This document shows positions 17,049-24,635 of a stretch of DNA of 64,000 bases, one piece after another; positions within the stretch are counted from its first letter, which is position 1, and each line of letters begins with the position of its first letter. The notes beneath the pieces are model-generated. The model had not been told where the DNA came from. It saw only the letters and a list, made by a program, of their open reading frames with translations, and did not search any database. The translations under genes were made by a program, and so were the position numbers. Location: NCBI GenBank assembly GCA_031400505.1, contig JANNPZ010000038.1, positions 1 through 64,000 on the forward strand, in the 5' to 3' direction. This DNA comes from JAIYDJ01 sp031400505 (lineage in GTDB: Bacteria; Pseudomonadota; Alphaproteobacteria; Rhodobacterales; Rhodobacteraceae).

Positions 17049-17768
17049 TCAGTTCGTCACTTTACCCAGCCATGGCGTCCGCAGCGGCATCTCGGACCCG
17101 TCGATGCGCTTGATGGTTTCCTTCAGATCGACAGCCCGTTGCGCGCTGGCGTTGTGGGGCAACCGACCGGCCTCGAACTCTTTCAGGCTGGTCAGACCCG
17201 ACAGCGGCTCTGCGGCATAGCGCCCGTTCTGCGGCCCCGGCACCGGCACTTCGCCAGCCGAGAACCGCGTGATCAGGTCGCGCAGTTTTTCCGGCGTCAG
17301 GTCTTCGTAGTAATCCTTGCCGATCTGGGCCATCGGCGCATTCGCGCAGGCCCCGAGGCATTCGACCTCTTCCCAGCTGAAATTGCCATCCGCCGAAAGC
17401 GCATGCGCCTTGGGGTTGATCATCTCTTTGCAGACAGCCACCAGATCCTCGGCCCCGCAGATCATGCAGGACGTGGTGCCGCAAACCTGAATATGCGCAA
17501 TGCTGCCCACGGGTTGCAACTGGAACATGAAGTAGAAGGTCGCCACCTCCAGCGCCCGGATATAGGCCATCCCCAGCATATCCGCGACATGTTCAATCGC
17601 CGGACGGGTCAGCCACCCCTCCTGCTCTTGCGCGCGCCACAGAAGCGGGATGATGGCCGACGCCTGCCGCCCCTCGGGGTATTTGGAAATCTGCCCCTGT
17701 GCCCAGGCAAAGTTCGCGGGCGTGAAGGCGAAAGAGGCAGGCTGGTCTTTGTGCAGGCGGCGAAGCAT
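17049..17768 (-). CDS. nuoE: NADH-quinone oxidoreductase subunit E
   Basis: The 2Fe-2S (N1a) subunit of the complex I NADH module, 239 residues. Thioredoxin-fold ferredoxin cysteines are in VCGTTSCMICG and VECLGACANAP. The conserved core ends at about residue 170. The tail is only about 70 residues and lacks the HhH domain present in longer relatives; that domain is encoded by the next gene. The ATG at 17768 lies in an AT-rich leader that follows the inserted low-GC gene. Confidence 0.96.
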   Translation of the reverse strand: MLRRLHKDQPASFAFTPANFAWAQGQISKYPEGRQASAIIPLLWRAQEQEGWLTRPAIEHVADMLGMAYIRALEVATFYFMFQLQPVGSIAHIQVCGTTSCMICGAEDLVAVCKEMINPKAHALSADGNFSWEEVECLGACANAPMAQIGKDYYEDLTPEKLRDLITRFSAGEVPVPGPQNGRYAAEPLSGLTSLKEFEAGRLPHNASAQRAVDLKETIKRIDGSEMPLRTPWLGKVTN

Positions 17769-17844
17769 TTTTAGTTTTACACCTATATCCGGAGTGCAAC
17801 TTATAAGAGCTTGGAGTCGGTTTCTGCGCTAACTCGGGGAATTG

Positions 17845-18264
17845 TCAGCCTGGCGCGTTCTGCGGCCTTAGGGTATTCAATTTTTCATTGGCCTTTGCCA
17901 AGGATTCTTCAGCTTCCTTCAGCTTTGAAACCGAAGTGTAGAAAGTGCTCCATGCCAAACCCAGCGAGCCAATGATCACACCTACCCCCGACTGCCACTC
18001 AGTCATAATCAAATAAATCGGAGCTGTAGCTTTGCACCAATCCGTTACCGACGACAGCGTTAGTTCTTTTTCCGACATTATGGGGTGGCAGCTAGCGGCG
18101 CTGATCACAACAATCAACACCCATCCAACAAAGAATATCAACGCCGCGCCCCAAAGCCAAAGCCCGAAAATAGTTGGCGAAACTGTTTTCCGGTAAACCC
18201 ACCAAGCAGCGATCACGGTCAATGCAGCAAAAGCCGCTCCGGAAATGAGAAAAAAGACCATCAT
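17845..18264 (-). CDS. Low-GC small membrane protein inserted between nuoD and nuoE
   Basis: A 139-residue hypothetical protein. The first half has two hydrophobic helices (FFLISGAAFAALTVIAAWWV and LWGAALIFFVGWVLIVVIS), a third weaker segment (GVGVIIGSLGLAWSTFY) follows, and the C-terminus is a short coiled coil (KLKEAEESLAKANEKL). Hand counts of four 60-base lines give 25, 34, 27 and 30 G+C, clearly lower than its neighbours. That suggests recent acquisition. Its ATG at 18264 overlaps the nuoD stop as TGATG. I recognise no family. Confidence 0.78.
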   Translation of the reverse strand: MMVFFLISGAAFAALTVIAAWWVYRKTVSPTIFGLWLWGAALIFFVGWVLIVVISAASCHPIMSEKELTLSSVTDWCKATAPIYLIMTEWQSGVGVIIGSLGLAWSTFYTSVSKLKEAEESLAKANEKLNTLRPQNAPG

Positions 18265-19499
18265 CACCGGTCCACCTCGCCAAACACGATATCCATCGTT
18301 CCGATGATCGCACTCACATCGGCCAACTGGTGCCCCTTGCAGATGTAATCCATCGCTTGCAGGTGCAAAAACCCCGGTGCGCGCAACTTGGCGCGGTAGG
18401 GTTTGTTGGTGCCGTCGGCCACCAGATAAACGCCGAATTCGCCCTTCGGTGCCTCGACGGCGGCATAAACCTCGCCCGCCGGGACGTGGAAGCCTTCGGT
18501 GTAAAGCTTGAAGTGATGGATCAACGCCTCCATCGACGTCTTCATGTCAGCGCGGCTTGGCGGCGTGATCTTGCCACGCGACAGCACCGGACCCGGTTCG
18601 GCGCGCAGTTTGGTCAGGCATTGCCGCATGATCTTCAGCGACTCGTCCATTTCCGCCATCCGGCACAGATAACGGTCATAGCAATCGCCGTTCTTGCCGA
18701 CGGGGATCTTGAACTCCATCTCGTCATAGCACTCGTAGGGCTGCGAACGGCGCAGATCCCACGCCAGACCCGAGCCGCGCACCATCACGCCGGAAAAGCC
18801 CCAGTCCTGGATGTCTTTCTCGGTCACCACGCCGATATCGGCGTTGCGCTGCTTGAAGATGCGGTTTTCCGTCAGCAGGGTGTGCAGGTCGTCCAGCACC
18901 TTCGGGAAGGTACCGCACCAGGTCTCGATATCGTCAATCAGGCTGGGCGTCAGATCCTGATGCACGCCGCCGGGGCGGAAATAGGCGCTGTGCAGCCGCG
19001 CGCCACTTGCCCGCTCGTAAAAGACCATCAGCTTTTCACGCTCTTCGAACCCCCACAAGGGCGGGGTCAGGGCGCCAACATCCATGGCTTGCGTCGTCAC
19101 GTTCAGAAGGTGGCTCAGAATTCGGCCGATCTCGCAAAACAGCACCCGGATCAGGCTGGCGCGGCGCGGCACGGGCGTGCCCGTCAAACGCTCGATCGCA
19201 AGGCACCAGGCATGTTCCTGGTTCATCGGCGAGACATAGTCGAGCCTGTCCAGATAGGGCAGGTTCTGCAAATAGGTCCGGCTTTCCATCAGCTTTTCCG
19301 TGCCACGGTGCAAAAGCCCGATATGGGGATCGCAGCGTTCGACGATTTCACCGTCCAGTTCAAGCACCAGGCGCAAAACGCCATGCGCTGCTGGGTGTTG
19401 CGGGCCGAAGTTGATGTTGAAGTTGCGGATGCGCTGCTCTCCGGTCAGCAGGTCCTGCGTGCCGTCGTCATAGGCGTTGCGCCGAATATCACCGTCCAT
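18264..19499 (-). CDS. nuoD: NADH-quinone oxidoreductase subunit D
   Basis: 49-kDa subunit of complex I, which forms the quinone site with NuoB, 411 residues. NFGPQHPAAHGVLRL (containing the quinone-site His), HRGTEKLMESRTY, YVSPMNQEHAW and the C-terminal GTMDIVFGEVDR are hallmarks of the NiFe-hydrogenase-like fold. ATG 19499 overlaps the sulfotransferase stop by one base (TGATG). It is separate from nuoC; a nuoCD fusion is not seen here. Confidence 0.97.
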   Translation of the reverse strand: MDGDIRRNAYDDGTQDLLTGEQRIRNFNINFGPQHPAAHGVLRLVLELDGEIVERCDPHIGLLHRGTEKLMESRTYLQNLPYLDRLDYVSPMNQEHAWCLAIERLTGTPVPRRASLIRVLFCEIGRILSHLLNVTTQAMDVGALTPPLWGFEEREKLMVFYERASGARLHSAYFRPGGVHQDLTPSLIDDIETWCGTFPKVLDDLHTLLTENRIFKQRNADIGVVTEKDIQDWGFSGVMVRGSGLAWDLRRSQPYECYDEMEFKIPVGKNGDCYDRYLCRMAEMDESLKIMRQCLTKLRAEPGPVLSRGKITPPSRADMKTSMEALIHHFKLYTEGFHVPAGEVYAAVEAPKGEFGVYLVADGTNKPYRAKLRAPGFLHLQAMDYICKGHQLADVSAIIGTMDIVFGEVDR

Positions 19500-20386
19500 C
19501 ACGCCACACTCCCGGTCATGTTGTCCAACCATGCGGATGGCAGGGTCGGAAAGGCTTTTGCCACATAGTCATACTGTTCGCGCAGCGCCGAACGGGCACG
19601 GTCGCGGTGGGTTGGCAACAGGGGCAAACGCACCCCCGCATGCACACGGTTTTCAAAATCAACCGGGCCCGGCCCGATACCAAGCCACGCCCACAACCGC
19701 GCAAGACCGGGTGCCGTCATCAGTTCTTCGGTGAACATCGCCAACAAACGTGCGGGCTGAAACGCTGCCCGCAGCCGGTCCAGGCTGCTGCGATAATCGC
19801 CGCGACCGCCAAAATACAGATCATCCCCCGCCAACGCCCGTTCCATCCGCGCCTCGGCCAAGACCGCAATATCCTGACCCGGCTTCGCCTCGCGCTGCGC
19901 CAGCATCCGAACATGGCTCCAGAGTCGGGCAACCGGGTCGCGCATCAGATAAAGGATACGCACATCCGCAGCCACATCCACCAACCGGCGCAACGCCGCG
20001 ACGGGCAGCAACGCATATGACGGCGTCACATCGGCCACCACTCGTTGCCCCTGCCGCCCTTCGGTCAGATAGCCGCGATAAGCCTCCAGATCACCCGAGC
20101 CCCGATCCAACACCGCATTCCACGCCGCCATATCGGCAATCCGCCGCAGCAAATGCAGCGATTGCCCCGGATTTGCCCCCGCCAGCCGCGCCGTCATCCG
20201 TGTGATGTCGGCCGCATTGGCCCGGGCCTGCATCCGCGACAGGCCTGACTCCGGCGGGTCGAAATAGTGCAGTTCCTTGACGCTGCGCAGATAGCAATCG
20301 GGATGCCCCGCCAGATGGTCGTAAACCCAGGACGTTCCCGCCTTGGTGGCCCCCACGCAGATCAGGATGGTGGGTTCGGACCCCAT
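19499..20386 (-). CDS. PAPS-dependent sulfotransferase family protein inside the nuo operon
   Basis: A 295-residue soluble protein of the sulfotransferase superfamily, which moves sulfate from PAPS to hydroxyl or amine acceptors. The 5'-phosphosulfate loop is seen as VGATKAGTSWVYDHL (residues 12-26) and the 3'-phosphate motif as ILYLMRDPVARLWSHV near residue 145. KELHYFD and a YRSSLDRLRAAF segment are also typical. The acceptor is unknown. It lies between nuoC and nuoD with 3-base and minus-1-base spacing, so it is co-transcribed with complex I. Metabolic linkage to complex I is not obvious, and the placement is probably an insertion. Confidence 0.88.
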   Translation of the reverse strand: MGSEPTILICVGATKAGTSWVYDHLAGHPDCYLRSVKELHYFDPPESGLSRMQARANAADITRMTARLAGANPGQSLHLLRRIADMAAWNAVLDRGSGDLEAYRGYLTEGRQGQRVVADVTPSYALLPVAALRRLVDVAADVRILYLMRDPVARLWSHVRMLAQREAKPGQDIAVLAEARMERALAGDDLYFGGRGDYRSSLDRLRAAFQPARLLAMFTEELMTAPGLARLWAWLGIGPGPVDFENRVHAGVRLPLLPTHRDRARSALREQYDYVAKAFPTLPSAWLDNMTGSVA

Positions 20387-20389
20387 TCG

Positions 20390-20989
20390 TCAGGCTTTCT
20401 TTTCATCACCGGGAAGGATGTAGGTAGCCCCCTCCCACGGCGACATGAAGTCGAACTGGCGGTACTCCTGTACCAGACTGACGGGTTCATAAACCACGCG
20501 CTTTTGCACTTCGTCATAGCGAACTTCGGTGTAGCCGGTGGTCGGAAAATCCTTGCGCAGGGGATGCCCGCGAAACCCGTAATCCGTCAGCAGGCGGCGC
20601 AAATCAGGGTGGCCAGAGAAGAGGATGCCGAACATGTCGAACACCTCGCGTTCAAACCAGTTGGCCGAAGGGTGCAGGACATGGATCGAAGGGACCATCG
20701 CATCTTCCGTCACCGCCAGTTTCACGCGGATGCGCTGGTTCTGGTACATCGACAAAAGGTGATAGACGACATCGAACCTTTCGGGGCGCTGGGGAAAGTC
20801 GATGGCCGTGATGTCCACCAGGGTGCTGAACCGACAGGACACATCGTCGCGCAGGAACTCAATGAAATCTTCGATATGCGCAGGCTGCACCTCGACGCAC
20901 AGCTCGCCGAAGGCAACCGAGGCTGCGATGACTGCATCCGGGCGCTTGGCTGCGATCAAGCCTGCCAGTTCGTTCAGGGCGTCAGACAT
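20390..20989 (-). CDS. nuoC: NADH-quinone oxidoreductase subunit C
   Basis: 30-kDa subunit of the complex I peripheral arm, 199 residues. The family signature ANWFEREVFDMFGILFSGHPDLRRLLTDYGFRGHPLRKDFP is present across residues 110-150. It is followed by the sulfotransferase gene instead of directly by nuoD. The start ATG 20989 is 4 bases after the nuoB stop. Confidence 0.97.
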   Translation of the reverse strand: MSDALNELAGLIAAKRPDAVIAASVAFGELCVEVQPAHIEDFIEFLRDDVSCRFSTLVDITAIDFPQRPERFDVVYHLLSMYQNQRIRVKLAVTEDAMVPSIHVLHPSANWFEREVFDMFGILFSGHPDLRRLLTDYGFRGHPLRKDFPTTGYTEVRYDEVQKRVVYEPVSLVQEYRQFDFMSPWEGATYILPGDEKKA

Positions 20990-20993
20990 GGGC

Positions 20994-21518
20994 CTACCTT
21001 ACCAAAGTGCCGGTGCGGCGGATCTTGCGCTGCAACTGCAGGATGCCATACAGCAACGCCTCGGCTGTGGGCGGGCAGCCGGGCACGTAGATATCGACCG
21101 GCACGATCCGGTCACAGCCGCGCACCACAGAATAGCTGTAGTGGTAATACCCCCCGCCATTGGCACAGGACCCCATCGAGATCACATAGCGGGGTTCCGG
21201 CATCTGGTCATAGACCTTGCGCAGCGCCGGGGCCATCTTGTTGGTCAGCGTGCCCGCCACGATCATCAGGTCGGACTGGCGCGGGGACGCGCGCGGGGCG
21301 GTGCCGAACCGTTCAAGGTCATAGCGCGGCATCGAGGTGTGCATCATCTCGACGGCGCAGCAGGCCAGACCAAAGGTCATCCAGTGCAAGGACCCGATCC
21401 GCGCCCAGTTGATGATATCCTCAGTCGAGGTCAGCAAGAACCCTTTGTCGGCCAGTTCGGCGTTCAGCGCGCGCGCCGACGCGTCCAGATCGACACCCGC
21501 CGTATTGGCTCCGGTCAT
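20994..21518 (-). CDS. nuoB: NADH-quinone oxidoreductase subunit B
   Basis: Carries the terminal 4Fe-4S cluster N2 of complex I. 174 residues with the cluster ligands in GLACCAVEMM, SMGSCANGG and VPGCPPTAEALL. ATG 21518 overlaps the nuoA stop by one base; an ATG three codons upstream (21527) is possible. I chose the downstream one because related proteins begin MTGANTAG. Length and motifs are standard. Confidence 0.97.
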   Translation of the reverse strand: MTGANTAGVDLDASARALNAELADKGFLLTSTEDIINWARIGSLHWMTFGLACCAVEMMHTSMPRYDLERFGTAPRASPRQSDLMIVAGTLTNKMAPALRKVYDQMPEPRYVISMGSCANGGGYYHYSYSVVRGCDRIVPVDIYVPGCPPTAEALLYGILQLQRKIRRTGTLVR

Positions 21519-21883
21519 CACGCCCATTCCAAGGCCCCTTTCTTCCACTCATAGGCAAAGCCGATGGTCAGCACGGCAAGAAACACCATCATCGACCAGA
21601 ATCCGACCATGCTGATCTCGCCGAACGCCACGGCCCAGGGAAACAGAAACGCCACTTCCAGATCGAAGATGATGAAGAGAATCGACACGAGGTAGAACCG
21701 CACGTCGAATTTCATGCGCGCATCATCGAATGCATTGAAGCCGCATTCGTAGGCCGATACCTTTTCCGGATCGGGGTTGCGCACCGCCAAAACCGCTGCA
21801 GCAAGGATCAATACCAGACCCAACCCTATCGCCAAAGCCAGCAGGATAATCACCGGCAGATATTCTCTCAAGATCAGGTCCAC
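21518..21883 (-). CDS. nuoA: NADH-quinone oxidoreductase subunit A
   Basis: First gene of the nuo operon, 121 residues with three transmembrane helices. YECGFNAFDDARMKFDVRFYL is the conserved loop near the quinone site. The start is a GTG at 21883, supported by a strong AAGGAG nine bases upstream and by the usual NuoA length; earlier in-frame starts would add a non-conserved extension. Confidence 0.96.
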   Translation of the reverse strand: MDLILREYLPVIILLALAIGLGLVLILAAAVLAVRNPDPEKVSAYECGFNAFDDARMKFDVRFYLVSILFIIFDLEVAFLFPWAVAFGEISMVGFWSMMVFLAVLTIGFAYEWKKGALEWA

Positions 21884-21951
21884 AGGGGCGGGCTCCTTCT
21901 GCTTGCAGCTTGCTGGCGTCAACCTTTGGCAAGATCGTCACCATAGGTCTG

Positions 21952-21980
21952 CGTTTACCCCGCGCCCCGGTCGCGGTCAA
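21952..21980 (-). promoter_or_regulatory. Candidate sigma-70 promoter of the nuo operon
   Basis: On the minus strand TTGACC and TAAACG are separated by exactly 17 bases, a typical Rhodobacter housekeeping promoter pattern. Predicted transcription would begin about 60 bases before the nuoA GTG. It is the only good -35/-10 pair I find in the 220-base gap between the thermonuclease gene and nuoA. Confidence 0.5.
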
Positions 21981-22084
21981 CCAAAGGACGTATGACAGAG
22001 ACCCTTTGCCACAAGGGCGTTGCCACGTTCGGCACAAAAATGCCTTGTATTGAGCAGCAACCCCTACCCGAACCGGAAGCCCTG

Positions 22085-22103
22085 CCCCGAAGGTCCTTCG
22101 GGG
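22085..22103. terminator. Hairpin behind the thermonuclease gene
   Basis: CCCCGAAGG and CCTTCGGGG form a 9-bp perfect stem with a single-base centre, beginning directly after the TAA of the thermonuclease gene. It marks the end of the gph operon ahead of the nuo promoter. No T-tract follows, so intrinsic termination would be weak. Confidence 0.45.
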
Positions 22104-22619
22104 TTACGGTGCCAACCGCGCGCACCAGTCGATCCGCGCCCCGCCCGAATAGGCGACGGCCAAACCTTCGGCGATCATGACATCGGCCACGTCACGCCCA
22201 CCAATCACCATAGCCACCAGACTGCGCCCGAATTTGTCTTGACCGCGATGGTCAAGCAGGATGTCGCCCTGCGCGTTTGCTGTCCCCGCACCTTGCGCCT
22301 GCGCAACCCAATCGCCAAGGCGCAGCTTGGCGCGCAGGCCAAGCGCTGCCTCTTCGGGGCAACTTGCGCCTTTGGTTTCAGGCGTATCAAACCCGACAAG
22401 CCGCGCCGCCTGTGTCTCGGCGCCACACAGCAATTCCACCGTGTCACCGTCATAGACGAACCCGACCCGGCAGCCGGCCTCGGTCAATCCATGAAATGGG
22501 GCGCGGTTTTCGGCAAACCCGTAAAGCGCAAGCAGCGTCAGCGCGATGTAGACAGACAGATCGGCTGTTCGCCGCAGCCGTCTGGCCGGTACCGCCGGGC
22601 GCACGATGCTAGTCTGCAC
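22104..22619 (-). CDS. Membrane-anchored thermonuclease (SNase) family protein
   Basis: A 171-residue staphylococcal-nuclease-like protein. An N-terminal hydrophobic segment (LSVYIALTLLALYGFA, about residues 21-36) would anchor or export it. Catalytic positions are conserved: YDGDTVEL for calcium-binding Asp, AARLVGFDTPE for the Arg and Glu, and DKFGRSLV for the second Arg. It is likely an active extracytoplasmic nuclease. The start is a GTG at 22619 that overlaps the upstream gene by 11 bases; a GTG at 22604 is an alternative. Confidence 0.85.
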   Translation of the reverse strand: MQTSIVRPAVPARRLRRTADLSVYIALTLLALYGFAENRAPFHGLTEAGCRVGFVYDGDTVELLCGAETQAARLVGFDTPETKGASCPEEAALGLRAKLRLGDWVAQAQGAGTANAQGDILLDHRGQDKFGRSLVAMVIGGRDVADVMIAEGLAVAYSGGARIDWCARLAP

Positions 22620-23838
22620 CCGTCACGGCAAGTGCCGGTTCGGCCCCCTGCTGCTGCACGGCCAAAACCTCGGCCCGGATGATTCGGGCAATCTGCGAGG
22701 TGTCATCGGTCGTAAAGGTCAGCGGCAGACGCAAATCGATCAGGCCTGCCAGGATGCGATCGGTCTTTGGCAACGGCAGTGGGTTTGCATAGCGCCAGTG
22801 GTCATAGCGGCTGGTAAAGGCGATCGGCTGATCGGCGCCGAACCACTTCAACTCGACCCCGCGCGCGGCACAGCGCGCAACCACCGCTGTCACCATGTTC
22901 GCAGACCAATCCGGTAACAGGAACTGAAAGGAACTGCCGACATAGGTTTCTTCGGCCGGGCGTGGCACCAGTTGCAGGCCGGACGTTGCAACCAGTCCCG
23001 ATTCGAGGCTGCGATAAAGCGCGCCCCACCGCGCCACCCGATCCGCCAGCAGGCCCAGTTGCGGCCGCAGAATGGCCGCCCGCAGATTGTCCATCCGGCC
23101 CGAGACGTTGGGCGTATCAAGCCGGATCGCTTCAAACGCTTCGGGCGGGGGTGCTGCGCGGTGACGGGCATAAAGCATGTAGGACCCCGACAGCAGAATC
23201 GCGCGTGCCATGATCTGCGCGTCGTCGGAAATCAGAAACCCGCCTTCGCCGGCGTTGATGTGCTTGTAGGTCTGCATCGAAAAGCAACCGATCAGGCCAA
23301 ACCGCCCGGACGGCACCCCGCGCCATGCGGCCCCCATCGTATGCGCGCAATCCTCGATCACGGTGATCCCCAGATCGCGGCACAGCGTGGTCAGCCTGTC
23401 CATATCGCACAGATGCCCGCGCATATGGCTCAGCATCAGGACCGATGCGCCGCTTGACTGTGCCTTGTCGCGCAGATCGTCCAGATCGAGCGTCAGATTT
23501 TCTGTCACCTCGACAAACACCGGTCGGGCCCCGACGGCTGCAATCGCACCGGGCACCGGCGCCAGCGTGAACGCGTTTGAGAGCACAGGCGTCCCCGGTC
23601 CCGCGCCAATGGCCCGCAGCGCGCAGCCCATCGCATAGCCGCCCGACGCCACGGCAACACAGTATTTCGCCCCGGTCAGTGCCGCAAACTCTTCCTCCAG
23701 AAGGGCCGTTTCCGACACTTCGCCCGGGGCGGTGTTGTAGCGGTGCAGCCGGCCGTGCCGCAGCACGGCGATTGCGGCCTCGATCCCGTCTTCGGGGATC
23801 GGCTCTTGTTGGGTAAAGCTGCCTGCAAACTGTTCCAT
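22609..23838 (-). CDS. DegT/DnrJ/EryC1-type aminotransferase family protein
   Basis: A 409-residue PLP-dependent enzyme of the fold-type I sugar-aminotransferase family. SGGYAMGCALRAIG is the phosphate-binding loop, VIEDCAHTMGA has the PLP-ring Asp, and CFSMQTYKHINAGEGGFL carries the PLP lysine. Family members usually transaminate nucleotide-linked keto-sugars. There are no sugar-pathway neighbours here, so the substrate is unknown. It follows gph in the same direction; ATG 23838 is preferred, with ATG 23850 possible and a weak ribosome site in both cases. Confidence 0.85.
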   Translation of the reverse strand: MEQFAGSFTQQEPIPEDGIEAAIAVLRHGRLHRYNTAPGEVSETALLEEEFAALTGAKYCVAVASGGYAMGCALRAIGAGPGTPVLSNAFTLAPVPGAIAAVGARPVFVEVTENLTLDLDDLRDKAQSSGASVLMLSHMRGHLCDMDRLTTLCRDLGITVIEDCAHTMGAAWRGVPSGRFGLIGCFSMQTYKHINAGEGGFLISDDAQIMARAILLSGSYMLYARHRAAPPPEAFEAIRLDTPNVSGRMDNLRAAILRPQLGLLADRVARWGALYRSLESGLVATSGLQLVPRPAEETYVGSSFQFLLPDWSANMVTAVVARCAARGVELKWFGADQPIAFTSRYDHWRYANPLPLPKTDRILAGLIDLRLPLTFTTDDTSQIARIIRAEVLAVQQQGAEPALAVTGAD

Positions 23839-23887
23839 GCACCGATACATGGCGCGCCACGCGGGGGCCGTCAATCCCGGCACGCCG

Positions 23888-24550
23888 TCACCCCAGCAAG
23901 CGTGCAGCCAGGTCCGGCAGATCGTCGAAATGATGCAGCAGGGCCTCGGGGGCAAACTGCGAAACGGAGTTTCCTTCCGGACCGAACGTGACAAGCGCCA
24001 CTGGAACGCCCGCCGCAGCCCCGGTCTGGCGATCGGTGTCGGTGTCGCCCACCAGCATCGACCGCGCGACCACACCCCCGGCCCGCTCGACCGCGGCGAC
24101 ATAGGGTGCGGGATGCGGCTTGCGGGTGGGCAAGGTATCCGCCCCGACCAGCGACCCGAAAAGATGCCGCACGCCCAGGTGCTGCACAAGGGTTTCGGCA
24201 AGAGCCTGTGGTTTGTTGGTGCAGATCGCGGTCGCATAGCCCTCCGCGCGCAAGGCAAGTACCGCATCCACCGCCCCCGGATACACCCGGGTATGCGTCG
24301 CGATGTCCTGCGCATAGGCCGCCACCAGTTGCCTATAACCCGCCTTCAGATCGTCTTCGCTGTAGCTCCGCCCGATCCGGTCCCAGCCCAGTGTCAGCAT
24401 TGCGCGCCCACCCCGCATGGCCGTGCCCGCATCCCGGGGGCCCAACAGATCGCCGAGCCCATCGGCGCGAAAACAGGCGTTTGCTGCTGCCAGCAGGTCG
24501 CCGGACGTATCTGCCAGCGTTCCGTCCAGATCAAAAACCACCGTGCGCAT
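23888..24550 (-). CDS. gph: Phosphoglycolate phosphatase (HAD family)
   Basis: Hydrolyses 2-phosphoglycolate formed by Rubisco or DNA repair. 220 residues with HAD motif I FDLDGTLADT (Asp8 and Asp10), motif II/III CTNKPQALAETL and motif IV LVGDTDTDRQTGAAAG. The alpha-helical cap follows motif I. Related HAD phosphatases share this pattern, so substrate specificity is inferred from similarity. It starts the leftward three-gene unit and is divergent from glmU. Confidence 0.85.
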   Translation of the reverse strand: MRTVVFDLDGTLADTSGDLLAAANACFRADGLGDLLGPRDAGTAMRGGRAMLTLGWDRIGRSYSEDDLKAGYRQLVAAYAQDIATHTRVYPGAVDAVLALRAEGYATAICTNKPQALAETLVQHLGVRHLFGSLVGADTLPTRKPHPAPYVAAVERAGGVVARSMLVGDTDTDRQTGAAAGVPVALVTFGPEGNSVSQFAPEALLHHFDDLPDLAARLLG

Positions 24551-24580
24551 GTTCTGTAACCTTGCGTGAAAACCCCGCCC

Positions 24581-24608
24581 TTGCGGTGCGGCTCAATCGG
24601 GGTAGAAC
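24581..24608 (+). promoter_or_regulatory. Weak candidate promoter for glmU-glmS
   Basis: TTGCGG and TAGAAC stand 16 bases apart in the 85-base gap between divergent gph and glmU. The -10 matches four of six consensus positions; the -35 matches three. Plausible but weak. Confidence 0.25.
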
Positions 24609-24635
24609 GTGCGGACGCAGATGGGAAGAGGCAGG

